From contig JAFLTP010000015.1 of assembly GCA_022510405.1 (NCBI GenBank), positions 1 through 64,000 on the forward strand: a stretch of 64,000 bases of DNA, in the 5' to 3' direction. The translations under genes and the position numbers were made by a program. The stretch is from Muribaculaceae bacterium. Its GTDB lineage: Bacteria > Bacteroidota > Bacteroidia > Bacteroidales > Muribaculaceae. The notes under the pieces are model-generated. The model did not search any database. It saw only the letters and a list, made by a program, of their open reading frames with translations, and had not been told where the DNA came from. Positions 49,648 through 59,300 of this stretch are shown one piece after another (the first letter of the stretch is position 1; the number at the start of each line of letters is the position of its first letter).

Positions 49648-51255
49648 ATGGCAAAAAACATTGATCTTTCAAAGTATGGCATCAAAGATGTCAAGGAAGT
49701 AATCTACAATCCTTCCTACGAGGAGCTCTACAAGGCAGAAACCGACCCTTCTCTCGAAGGATTCGAAAAAGGAACAGTTACTGAACTCGGTGCTGTTAAC
49801 GTTATGACAGGTGTTTACACCGGCCGTAGCCCTAAGGATAAATTCATCGTTCTCGACACCAATTCAAAAGACAACGTATGGTGGACAACAGAAGAATATC
49901 CCAACGACAACAAGCCTGTGACTGAAGAGGCTTGGAAGGAAATCAAGGAAGTGGCAGTTAAGGAACTTTCCGGCAAGAAACTTTATGTAGTTGACCGTTT
50001 CTGCGGTACCAACGCCGACACCCGTATGGCTGTCCGTTTCATCGTGGAAGTGGCTTGGCAGGCTCACTTCGTGACCAACATGTTTATCGCCCCGACAGCT
50101 GAAGAACTTGAAAACTTTGAACCCGACTTCATCGTTTACAACGCTTCAAAGGCTAAACTCACAAACTATAAGGAACTCGGTCTTAACTCAGAAACCGCAG
50201 TTGTTTTCAACACCACAACCAAGGAACAGGTTATCATCAACACTTGGTATGGCGGCGAAATGAAGAAAGGTATGTTCTCAATGATGAACTATTACCTCCC
50301 ATTGAAGGGCATCGCTTCCATGCACTGTTCAGCCAACACCGACAAAGAAGGCAAGAACACAGCTATCTTCTTCGGTCTCTCCGGTACAGGTAAGACCACT
50401 CTTTCCACCGACCCGAAACGTCTCCTCATCGGTGACGACGAACACGGTTGGGACGACAATGGCGTATTCAACTATGAAGGCGGTTGCTATGCGAAGGTTA
50501 TCAACCTCGACAAGGAAAGCGAACCCGACATTTACAATGCTATCCGTAGAAACGCTCTTCTCGAAAACGTTACAGTTGACAAGGACGGCAAGATCGACTT
50601 CACCGACAAGAGCGTGACAGAAAACACACGTGTTTCTTATCCTATCAACCACATCGAGTCTATCGTAGAACCCGTATCCGCAGGTCCTGACGCGAAGAAC
50701 GTTATCTTCCTTTCAGCAGATGCATTCGGCGTGCTTCCTCCGGTATCTATCCTCGACGACGAGCAGACTCAATACTACTTCCTCAGCGGTTTCACAAGCA
50801 AACTCGCCGGTACTGAACGTGGTATTACAGAACCGACTCCTACTTTCTCAGCTTGCTTCGGCCAGGCATTCCTCGAACTCCACCCGACAAAATATGCTGA
50901 AGAACTCGTGAAGAAGATGAAGAAGAGCGGTGCCAAGGCTTACTTGGTGAACACAGGTTGGAATGGAAGCGGCAAGCGTATCTCCATCAAGGATACACGC
51001 GGTATCATCGACGCTATCCTCGACGGCGCTATCCTCAAGGCTCCTACCAAGAAAATTCCTATCTTCGACTTCACAGTTCCTACCGAACTTCCTGGTGTAG
51101 ATCCGAAGATCCTTGATCCTCGCGACACTTATGCTAATTCTGAAGATTGGAAAGTTAAGGCTGAGAAACTTGCAGGCATGTTTATCAAGAACTTCAAGAA
51201 GTTCGAATATAACGAAGCAGGCAAGAAACTCGTGGCAGCCGGTCCGAAACTCTAA
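49648..51255 (+). CDS. pckA: phosphoenolpyruvate carboxykinase (ATP), 535 aa
   Basis: It interconverts oxaloacetate plus ATP with phosphoenolpyruvate, CO2 and ADP in the cytosol. In gut Bacteroidales it commonly works in the carboxylating direction, feeding the succinate/propionate route. The P-loop [11 protein letters not shown] (residues about 245-255), the RSPKDK motif near residue 58, and full family length are seen. Codon use is biased (AAG, CGT, GGT, ATC), typical of a highly expressed gene. The leader is repeat-derived. Confidence 0.97.
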   Translation: MAKNIDLSKYGIKDVKEVIYNPSYEELYKAETDPSLEGFEKGTVTELGAVNVMTGVYTGRSPKDKFIVLDTNSKDNVWWTTEEYPNDNKPVTEEAWKEIKEVAVKELSGKKLYVVDRFCGTNADTRMAVRFIVEVAWQAHFVTNMFIAPTAEELENFEPDFIVYNASKAKLTNYKELGLNSETAVVFNTTTKEQVIINTWYGGEMKKGMFSMMNYYLPLKGIASMHCSANTDKEGKNTAIFFGLSGTGKTTLSTDPKRLLIGDDEHGWDDNGVFNYEGGCYAKVINLDKESEPDIYNAIRRNALLENVTVDKDGKIDFTDKSVTENTRVSYPINHIESIVEPVSAGPDAKNVIFLSADAFGVLPPVSILDDEQTQYYFLSGFTSKLAGTERGITEPTPTFSACFGQAFLELHPTKYAEELVKKMKKSGAKAYLVNTGWNGSGKRISIKDTRGIIDAILDGAILKAPTKKIPIFDFTVPTELPGVDPKILDPRDTYANSEDWKVKAEKLAGMFIKNFKKFEYNEAGKKLVAAGPKL

Positions 51256-51325
51256 TGGGTAGGAGTTATCCCAAACTCCTAAAAACGGGAAGGAGGTTTC
51301 CTAACCTCCTCCTTATAAACCTAAA

Positions 51326-51358
51326 AAAGAGCCTTTTTTAAAGGCTCTTTTTTTATTT
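51326..51358. terminator. bidirectional terminator between pckA and tyrS
   Basis: AAAGAGCCTTT-3-AAAGGCTCTTT followed by T6 or more; A-rich on the other side for the opposite strand. A second stem with GGAGG/CCTCC lies just upstream (51291-51311). Confidence 0.9.
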
Positions 51359-51393
51359 GTAGCTGCAGCCATCCTCGGCTGCTCAGGTATCTA

Positions 51394-52686
51394 CTATCCT
51401 TTTTTTATCAAAAAGTAATTCTTCTTGCCTTTCTGCACCAAAATATATTTTCCGTTAAGCAAATCCTCTGCTGTAACGTTAGCATTCGGATCTGTCACCT
51501 TCTTCTTGTTGATGCTCACGCCACCTTGCTGCACCATCTTTCTCGCTTCCCCTTTCGACGGGAAAACCTGAGTCTTCACAGCCAGGAAGTCCAATAACGG
51601 GATACCTGCGTTCAATTCCTCTTCCGACACCTGGAATGTTGGCACACCTTCAAACACCTCCAGGAATGTCTTCTCGTCAAGGTTCTTCAGGGCTTCGTCG
51701 GTTGCGTTTCCGAACAGAATACGGCTCGCTTCAACAGCCTTGTCATACTCGTCACGTCCGTGAACCATCACCGTCACCTCCTCTGCAAGTTTCTTCTGCA
51801 TCGGACGTGCGCCCGGATTCTGTGCGTGTTCAGTCGCCAATGCATCGATCTCTTCCTTGGTTAGAGTGGTGAAGATCTTCAGATACTTCTCGGCTTCGGC
51901 GTCGCTCACATTGAGCCAGAACTGATAGAACTTGTATGGGGATGTGTAACGTGCGTCAAGCCATACGTTGCCGCTCTCGGTCTTGCCGAATTTGCTGCCG
52001 TCGGGTTTGGTTATGAGAGGGCAGGTGAGGGCATAAGCCTCGCCGCCTGTCTTCCGGCGGATAAGTTCGGTGCCGGTGGTGATATTGCCCCATTGGTCGC
52101 TACCGCCCAACTGAAGTTTGCAATTCTTGTCCTGGTAAAGATGTAGGAAATCGAATCCCTGGAGCAACTGGTAGGTGAATTCCGTAAAAGAAAGACCGTC
52201 ACGAGCCTCGCCGTTGAGACGTTTCTGCACTGAATCTTTCGCCATCATATAGTTCACAGTGATGTGCTTGCCGATCTCGCGTGCGAAATCGAGGAAAGTA
52301 ACATCCTTGGTCCAGTCGTAATTGTTGACCAGTTCGGCCTTGTTTGGTGCGTCAGAATCAAAATCCAGGAAACGTGCCAGCTGTTTCTTGATAGCCTCCT
52401 GGTTGTGGCGCAATGTAGCCTCGTCGAGAAGATTTCTTTCCGCGCTCTTGCCTGAAGGGTCCCCGATCATACCGGTTGCGCCACCCACTAAAGCCAACGG
52501 CTTATGGCCGCAACGTTGGAAATGTCTCAACATCATAACGCCGCAAAGATGTCCTATATGCAGAGAGTCAGCCGTGGGGTCGATACCTAAGTAGGCAGTA
52601 GTCATTCCCTTCTTAAGTTCCTCCTCCGTTCCCGGCATCACGGTATGAATCATACCTCTCCATTTCAATTCCTCAATAAAGTCCAT
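51394..52686 (-). CDS. tyrS: tyrosyl-tRNA synthetase (430 aa)
   Basis: Class I synthetase that charges tRNA-Tyr. It shows HIGH in [12 protein letters not shown] (residues about 39-50), the tyrosine pocket and [10 protein letters not shown], the KMSKS-like KFGKT, and a C-terminal S4 RNA-binding domain ([18 protein letters not shown]). Length is standard. Convergent with pckA. The leader upstream consists of heptamer repeats. Confidence 0.97.
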   Translation of the reverse strand: MDFIEELKWRGMIHTVMPGTEEELKKGMTTAYLGIDPTADSLHIGHLCGVMMLRHFQRCGHKPLALVGGATGMIGDPSGKSAERNLLDEATLRHNQEAIKKQLARFLDFDSDAPNKAELVNNYDWTKDVTFLDFAREIGKHITVNYMMAKDSVQKRLNGEARDGLSFTEFTYQLLQGFDFLHLYQDKNCKLQLGGSDQWGNITTGTELIRRKTGGEAYALTCPLITKPDGSKFGKTESGNVWLDARYTSPYKFYQFWLNVSDAEAEKYLKIFTTLTKEEIDALATEHAQNPGARPMQKKLAEEVTVMVHGRDEYDKAVEASRILFGNATDEALKNLDEKTFLEVFEGVPTFQVSEEELNAGIPLLDFLAVKTQVFPSKGEARKMVQQGGVSINKKKVTDPNANVTAEDLLNGKYILVQKGKKNYFLIKKG

Positions 52687-52689
52687 ATA

Positions 52690-52855
52690 TCTTGTGAGTT
52701 GTTAGTTTTAAGTTTTAAGTTGTAAGTTGTAAGTTGTGAGTTGTAAGTTGTGAGTTGTTAGTTATAAGTTTTAAGTTTTAAGTTGTGAGTTGTGAGTTGT
52801 TAGTAACTTCTTTAAACTTTAAACTTTACACTTTAAACTTTAATTAGTTTTAATT
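52690..52855 (-). repeat. two-block heptamer leader of tyrS
   Basis: On the sense (minus) strand, AAAGTTT heptamers (about 52816-52850) pass through AAAGAAGTTACTAACAACT into AACTCAC/AACTTAC heptamers ending next to the start codon at 52686. The link is the same as that at 45954-45972, 7 kb away. Confidence 0.9.
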
Positions 52856-52890
52856 GTGAATGCAAAATTAATAAAATTTCCCCAATCCCT

Positions 52891-54081
52891 TCAGTAAAGA
52901 AAACCAAATAGCCAAAGAGGAATCCTATTGCCGATGCCGAATTCCATATTGTCTACCGCCAAAAAGCTATCGGGTATATCTGCGATTTGTCGGTAGCTTT
53001 TGTCTTTACCGCCAATCTCCAATAAGTATCTGTTCTCAATAATTAGATCCCCGCTTTTCGGATAACCGATTTTATATTTGGAATTCACCATGGAAGCCAA
53101 AAAAGTTTCCCTTACCTTTCCTAAATTTTCATTCCCTAAAGCATAGAGCAGGGAAGAATTGTCAAAGAGAATCTTCTGGGGTTTGATGATCGATTTCGGA
53201 TTGATTTCGGTTTTATAATATATAAGTCTGAATATTTCAGCCCTGTCAAGTAGATACAAGATTTTCACCAATTGATTATGGGTGATATCTAATGAATTGG
53301 CCAAATTACTTGCATTTAAAGGAGAAGGACTTTGCGAGGCGAGAATTGTCAATAATTTTTTACATTTCACCAATGTGTTATATTCCACATTTTCCACAGC
53401 CGGGATATCGTTGTCGATGACTGTGGTTATTATGTTTTCCACTCTCATTAGATATTCAATCCGGGTGGAATCTTTATAAAAAGGGTAATACCCCTCTACG
53501 AGATATCTGTGGAACAATTTCAACACAGGAATTTCTTCAATTATTTTATTGGCAAGGGATGTATGGTTGTAGAGTATGTCTTCCAAAGAAAATTCTTTGA
53601 AATCATAACCTTCAAAAGCTAAATATTCTCTGAAAGATAGGCCCCTCAGATTAAAGAGCAGCAACCTTCTGGATAGATCCGATATTGAATTGTCAATTTC
53701 AAGTAACGATGATCCCGTGAAAACGATACTCAAATCCGGGTAGAGATCATAGATATTTTTAATTTGTTGTTGCCAACCCCGAAATTTGTGCACCTCGTCC
53801 AAAAAGAGATGTGTAATTCCCCTTTCTAATGATAATTCAGCCAAATCAATCAATGAATGGTCGGCAAACCAAATATTGTCTAAAGTAACATATAGCGCCT
53901 TGTTTTTATCCGGGAACCCTAAGGCCATTCTTTGAAGCATGAGAGTGGTTTTCCCAACTCCTCTGGCACCTTTGATTCCTATGAGGCGATTATTCCATGG
54001 AATCTCGAAGTATAAATTACGAAAATGCTTTAAAGGTGTTTTCTTTAAGATTGCGTCGCTTTGTTTCTTCAGTAAATCCAT
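52891..54081 (-). CDS. AAA_14/DUF4143-type ATPase (396 aa)
   Basis: Walker A GARGVGKTT (38-46), Walker B HLFLDEVHKF (91-100), sensor IVFTGSSLLEI and a C-terminal DUF4143-type region ending FLAVDNMEFGIGNRIPLW. The cytosolic family is abundant in Bacteroidetes and has no settled role (transposon- or toxin-antitoxin-like behaviour has been suggested). The gene is complete. It is preceded by 29-bp tandem repeats and a fragment of another family member. Confidence 0.88.
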   Translation of the reverse strand: MDLLKKQSDAILKKTPLKHFRNLYFEIPWNNRLIGIKGARGVGKTTLMLQRMALGFPDKNKALYVTLDNIWFADHSLIDLAELSLERGITHLFLDEVHKFRGWQQQIKNIYDLYPDLSIVFTGSSLLEIDNSISDLSRRLLLFNLRGLSFREYLAFEGYDFKEFSLEDILYNHTSLANKIIEEIPVLKLFHRYLVEGYYPFYKDSTRIEYLMRVENIITTVIDNDIPAVENVEYNTLVKCKKLLTILASQSPSPLNASNLANSLDITHNQLVKILYLLDRAEIFRLIYYKTEINPKSIIKPQKILFDNSSLLYALGNENLGKVRETFLASMVNSKYKIGYPKSGDLIIENRYLLEIGGKDKSYRQIADIPDSFLAVDNMEFGIGNRIPLWLFGFLY

Positions 54082-54120
54082 ATGTCGTTGATTTTATGGA
54101 TACAAATTTACTGTTTTTTT

Positions 54121-54192
54121 TATTTCAATAAAAGAAATATGAAATCTTTTATTCCAATAAAAGAAATGTGGAATCTTTTATTCCAATAAAAT
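54121..54192. repeat. tandem 29-bp repeats upstream of the AAA_14 gene
   Basis: Units at 54126-54154 and 54155-54183, with a partial third (54184-54192). Each contains CTTTTATTCCAATAAAAG across the unit border, a palindrome. The repeat contributes the last codons of the gene fragment at 54149. Confidence 0.8.
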
Positions 54193-54391
54193 CTCTTAAA
54201 TCTCTTTCAAGATAGGTTTTCACATAATTGGGATAATATAATTTGGGAATGTTTTCATCCGTCCAGATCACAGGATAAAAACCGGAATACAGTATATTAT
54301 CCGTCCCTTTATCTTTGGTTAGCGTATCTATTTCTTCAAGCGCGAAAGGCATAAGGGAATATACTTTGACATAGAAATAATCGCTTAACAA
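54149..54391 (-). pseudogene. fragment of an AAA_14/DUF4143 ATPase (80 aa)
   Basis: VYSLMPFALEEIDTL ... ILYSGFYPVIW ... YYPNYVKTYLERDLRDFIGIKD matches the middle of AAA_14 proteins (about 80 of 400 residues). Both the ATP-binding N-terminus and the C-terminus are missing, and the end is formed by tandem-repeat DNA. It is a remnant of a second, related gene, not the 5' part of the intact neighbour. Confidence 0.8.
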
Positions 54392-54451
54392 TCAAGAATA
54401 TGAATATAATTTATGCAAAACTGCAATTGCATTGCAAAATTACATAATTAT

Positions 54452-54590
54452 TTGAGAAATCGCATTTGTTGATGCTCACACAACTCCGAACTGTTCCCTT
54501 TTTTTCTGATTCGATAGCTTGGCTCTGCGGCAGCGCTTCATCTAATTTCGGTTCGATGCCGTGGCAGTGCGAAGCACCACATCAAAATCA
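54452..54590. repeat. left direct repeat flanking the RAYT gene
   Basis: About 139 bp, closely similar to 55554-55690: both contain GATGCTCACACAACTCCGAA, a GGCTnnGCGG hairpin region and GTTCGATGCCGTGGCAGTGC. The 3' 49 bp overlap the end of the transposase gene. Confidence 0.85.
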
Positions 54591-55543
54591 GGTTGGCATA
54601 TCCTTTCGGCCAGTTGATTCATTTTCCGGCTTATCGGTTTTATCAATTTGGTTCCCTTAGGATATTTGATGGAGATTATCAAAAGCCTTCCCTCCTTACA
54701 GAGATCGGAATCATGTTCGGAGGGATGAAATTTCTCGCTGAATTCCTCATACTGAATCCGGATCAAAGAGCCTCCATAATTCTCGCACAAATCCCTGATC
54801 TCTTTTTCCTTTCGAGAAATGGCAGCGGTTACAATAATGCCTTTCTCCAATACATTGCATACGCAATCTTCAGCTATCTGTGCTATTTCCTCCTCGGTGG
54901 CATCATGATGCACCACCAAAGGCATCTTGTCTGGATTTCTGAGAAGGAACAGATTGCCGTAAAGATCGCAATCTATATCATCAATCTTCAAATTCCTCAT
55001 TTTTTTGAAGAATTCGGGGAACTGGATCCTCATAGCCAACCGATGCGGATTCTCTTTTATATATTTTATCAAAGTTTGCAAATTGATAAAGCTCCAGACG
55101 ATTCTGTCGGTATAGTTCGGCTTGAAAATATCTTCTGCAGAAAAAATTTTGTTCATACGCCTGGAACATTCCTCAGCGATGCCTGCCTTCAGTCTTCCGA
55201 TATAATAGCCCAAATGCTTAGGAAGCCGTTCCTTTACTTGGAGAAGTATATGCACATGGTCGGGCATAACCTTAAATTGAAGCATCTGGAAGGATGTGTA
55301 TGTCTTATCAAAATTGAAAAGATGCTTCTTGATTATAGAGCCCACCAAAGATCTTTTAATATCGGCACAGCCGGGAAAGCCGGGTAGAATGGAAGCATCC
55401 CCTATCACTTTTCCAAAGGAGCCGCATTTTTCCTGTTTCTTTAGGATAATGTGATATTTATAAGTGTCTTTGTAATCATGGCTTTTCTTCCTCCTTTCGT
55501 AGGAATGGATGAAATCTTTATTGAGGAAAGAGGGCTTTTCCAT
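54542..55543 (-). CDS. REP-associated tyrosine transposase (RAYT, Y1 HUH family), 333 aa
   Basis: The N-terminal Y1 transposase domain has the HUH motif in MPDHVHILLQV (His96, His98) and candidate catalytic tyrosines in LGYYIGRLKAG (113-114). Residues about 185-318 add a domain found in Bacteroidales members (DDATEEEIAQIAEDCVCNV ... ISRKEKEIRDLCENYGGSLI). Such enzymes nick and join single-stranded REP hairpins. It is flanked by direct repeats and a REP array. The last 16 codons are repeat DNA. Confidence 0.88.
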   Translation of the reverse strand: MEKPSFLNKDFIHSYERRKKSHDYKDTYKYHIILKKQEKCGSFGKVIGDASILPGFPGCADIKRSLVGSIIKKHLFNFDKTYTSFQMLQFKVMPDHVHILLQVKERLPKHLGYYIGRLKAGIAEECSRRMNKIFSAEDIFKPNYTDRIVWSFINLQTLIKYIKENPHRLAMRIQFPEFFKKMRNLKIDDIDCDLYGNLFLLRNPDKMPLVVHHDATEEEIAQIAEDCVCNVLEKGIIVTAAISRKEKEIRDLCENYGGSLIRIQYEEFSEKFHPSEHDSDLCKEGRLLIISIKYPKGTKLIKPISRKMNQLAERICQPDFDVVLRTATASNRN

Positions 55544-55553
55544 AGAAAATTAT

Positions 55554-55690
55554 TTTGAGATATCGCATCTGATGCTCACACAACTCCGAACTGCTTCCAT
55601 TATTCCGATTCAATTGCTTGGCTGAGCGGAAGCACTTCCTCTATTTCCGGTTCGATGCCGTGGCAGTGCGAAGCACCACATCAAAATCCG
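55554..55690. repeat. right direct repeat flanking the RAYT gene
   Basis: This is the second copy of the 139-bp repeat, just upstream of the transposase start. Together with the left copy it frames the gene as a mobile or once-mobile unit. Confidence 0.85.
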
Positions 55691-55753
55691 GTTTGAACCG
55701 CATAGAACTGAAAGACACTGCAAATCTACAAAATCTTTCAGACAGGAGCAATA

Positions 55754-55920
55754 TCTTCTAATTTCCGGTTCGCTGCCATGGCTGTGTGGCAGCATTTCCT
55801 CTATTTCCCGGTTCGATTGCTTGGTTGTGCGGCAACACTTCTTTTAATAATGGCTCGGTACTGTGGCTCTGCTGCAACTCTTCAATTAATTATGGCTTCG
55901 TGTTTACGCTGTTCGACAAC
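55754..55920. repeat. REP-like array (four units)
   Basis: Units of 30-49 bp at 55754-55800, 55801-55849, 55850-55890 and 55891-55920. The first three carry a TGGCTnTGnnGCA-type hairpin, with GGTTCG ahead of it in the first two units and GGCTCGG in the third; the fourth is degenerate (GGCTTCGTG). They resemble the hairpins inside the flanking direct repeats. Confidence 0.75.
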
Positions 55921-56024
55921 ATCTCGGAGATATGTGATTCAAGCCAACCCCCGGCAAGAAACATCGGAGATGTAAGCCTCCTGGGGTACTTATCCGCTCT
56001 ATCTCCCTCAACCTCGGAGAGGTT
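55919..56024. repeat. short palindromes with TCGGAGA core
   Basis: ACATCTCGGAGATATGT (55919-55935), ACATCGGAGATGT (55961-55973) and AACCTCGGAGAGGTT (56010-56024). They are relatives of the CTCTCCGAG palindromes at 4785-4853. The rest of the gap to 56275 shows nothing recognisable. Confidence 0.65.
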
Positions 56025-56275
56025 GAATATCGGATGAAATTTCTCCCTAACTTCCTCATGTGGAATTCACAATAAAGCTTATTGCAAAATTACAAACCCT
56101 ATATTCTATACAAAAGGTGTAGTTCAGTTAATATTTACCACAAAGCTATATTAATCCCCTAAAACTGAGTGGCAGTCTTTGGGCATTTACAAGGATTATA
56201 AAACATAATAACTTACACTAAACAGATGAAGAGAGGGGATTAAAGGGTGTTAATAAAAGTTTTAAATGCAATTAT

Positions 56276-56299
56276 GGGTTCGGAATTGCCTCCGAACCC
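56276..56299. terminator. hairpin at the 3' end of the fimbrial operon
   Basis: GGGTTCGGA-6-TCCGAACCC, a perfect 9-bp stem 40 bp after the 1204 aa gene stop. It lacks a strong T tract, so terminator status is tentative. Confidence 0.55.
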
Positions 56300-56338
56300 C
56301 CAGATCATAAAATTTATATCAATAATTTTAATTCGAAA

Positions 56339-59300
56339 TTAAGATTCAGTAATTACAATAGAAAAAACATAGGTACTACTTCCAGTTGAACGTTTTAAAG
56401 ACATTTCGAGTTCGTTCTTATCCCCAAAATCGTCTTTAGTAACCGTATAGGATACTGAAGCGTTTGTGCTGGAATATTTTATATCTGAATCCAGGCAAAT
56501 ATCAAGACCACCACCTCCTCCTGCTGTGGTAACGGTGATTTTACATGGTTTATAAATCTTACAGGATATTCTGGCAGAGTTGGATCTTAAGTTGATGGAA
56601 TTTGCAGTACTATTGGAGCCAACGCCAAAATTACCTCCAGAAAAAGACAAATATTCTAATGGTCCATGGGAGGATTCATCATAAGCATTTTTATAATTAG
56701 ATCCTTGATCATTGAAATAGCTATAAGCCTTTTGGAAATCATTTCCTAAAATTGTTGCATTCCAAGTAGGTGGGGCTTGCAAGTTATTATAGGATCCAAT
56801 ATCAGCAGGATCTGAATTGCCAAACACTTCGCTAAAATATTCATCACCAACTTGAGAAATAGCCTGCAAATATAATGTTCCTGAAGTTCCGCTCAAAGCA
56901 ATCATGGGAATATTAAAAGTGCAATATCCATTGTCACCAATCACGGGAGTAATAATTGCTTCTCTTAAGGCATTTCCGGTTCCTGAATATATTCTGAATT
57001 TATAGTCTGTTACAGGTATAATATTTCCTTCATATTTTAAGGGTTCAATACTGACAGCATCAATATAGGGATCAAGTATGTTTCTATAAGTTTTAGAGGT
57101 ATGACTGCCTGATGGAACCGAACCGAATGTCAAGGTTATCGGATCCAAGAGAGTAGGATCCTGTTCCACACCATAACCTTGGAAAGTAGCAGTGCTATTG
57201 ACTCCATCCTCATTTAGCAAAGGAGGAACAACATTAGGGTTTTTCTTATCAATGAGATATAGCGCTCTCATAAATTTATGTTTGGACTCTAATGAGTTTT
57301 TATCCCTAACTCTTGCTGTAACATCATATTGATTAACCTGAAAACCTAATTTATCGGTATTAGTTAAACTTATCTGCCCCGTTTCATATTTATTGATGAA
57401 ATCATACAAGTCATAAACCTCAGAAACCTCAGCAGAATTTTTAATAATTTTTATACCGTCAAGGAATGATGTAGATATATCCCCTGAGGTGAGATAACCT
57501 TTTGCAATCTCTTTAGACAATATCCCATTAAGGTTTCTTTCCGGCCATTTACCGGTTTCTGTGAAATCGGTATATTCATCTTGTTTAATATTATACCAGA
57601 TATCATAATAATCGGTTGTGTTTATATATTCAATATCATTTTGATTGAACCCGACAATTCTAAATGCAATATCCGGATATTTGGAGAGCAACATGCCGGT
57701 TCCGCCTTGTCCGTTATTGAAATTGGTGAAATTTGTGTTATTAACGGTTGGTTGTAAATGACTTGAAACGGTTGGAGTACCGGAGTTCTTAACATATATC
57801 ATCTCGTAGTCTTCCCGAGCAAGATAAACAGGGAGTTGTTCAATACCATTTATCTGATAAAAATATGAACATGGACCTTCTTGGGTTGAGTGTTGATCCT
57901 CATCTGTTAATATCCTGGAACCCGCGTTAACGGCTTTCTGGATATCAAAAATATAGAGACCCCGAATATTGGATTTATCAGAATCTGAAGATTTTGCTAC
58001 ATACAACCTTAATCCATCGAATTGGAAACCTTGGATATCCGGACTAACACTTTCATCCTGAATATTTTTAATATAATCAACGATATTTACATATTTGCCA
58101 TTGTGGTTTATCAATATTTTATCTTTCAGCTTATTAAAATAGACAGCATTGGGACTAGTACCTTCACAATAAGTAGTCAATGCATCAAATGCTTTTACCT
58201 CATCGCCATTTTTATCTGTGGTATTAATGATATAGTCGCTACTTTCATTGGTAGGGACAGGCCATAATCCGGAGAAACCATCTAAATCACCGTGAGAGAA
58301 ATTATAACATAAATCTACATTGAAGTTTTGTCCTATCTCTTCATCGTAAAATGTACCTAAAAGCCTGAAGGCTATGTCCTGATTGCTGAAATCGGGATCA
58401 TTGTCAGGTTTCAATTTAACCTCTGCAGAAATCTCTTTTTTATCTATAAGGGTTTCGACTGTTGGTGCAAGATAATTAATCTGCCATATTTTACCCGATT
58501 GGTCGTATTGGTGATCTGCTGAAGTAGTAACCTGAAGTTTAATTTTATTCACATCCAAAACCTTAATTTTATAATAATAATCTGTGTTCCGAATGCAAGA
58601 ATAGTCCATTAATCTTTTGGCAAAGTCCGTCTGAGAAAGAGTATTTCCGTTATCATCCACAAGAGTCACCCCATCCTTATCATTGCAGAATCCTTCATGA
58701 ATTACATATTCCACTTCTGCATTTCTACCTTCCTTTTCATCCCTTAAATTCATCTTAAGAATAAAATAGGAAGCCTTGTTGTTCCACTCAGGACCATTTT
58801 CATTGACTCCTACTAAATTAAGAAAAGCACCATCTTCCTTGGTTCGTTCCCTGTCATGATAATCCTCAAGCCCTTCTGTATAATAAGCCCAATGCTTGTT
58901 TTCAAAATGTTCAAATGAAAAGCTATTATTAATTGAAGGTTTTTGCCAATCCAAGTCTAAATAACCATCGTTTAAGACATCTGCACTATTAGGTGAATAT
59001 TTTGTTTGAGTACTGTTTTGACCTGGAGTATATTCAAATTGATAATTATTTTCTCTTGAGGTATAGTCGAATATATTAGTTCGTCTTTGTGCCAGATAAG
59101 CCGACTTTGGAATATTTACAACCTTATATTCCAGATTAGTAATAATCATCTGATCATCTCGCGTTTCAATATCTACATTAATTTTGGAACGCATTCGCCT
59201 CAACTTCATAACGTACCCGTCTGTGTCAAGACTTTGAATTTTCCCATTGTTAGATTTATCATCTACGAAAATATCCACATCCGGGTATCCGGATAAAATT

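Noticed and set aside
54593..55387. Plus-strand 264-codon open frame opposite the transposase
   Set aside because: Antisense to a gene with an intact HUH motif; no recognisable domain.
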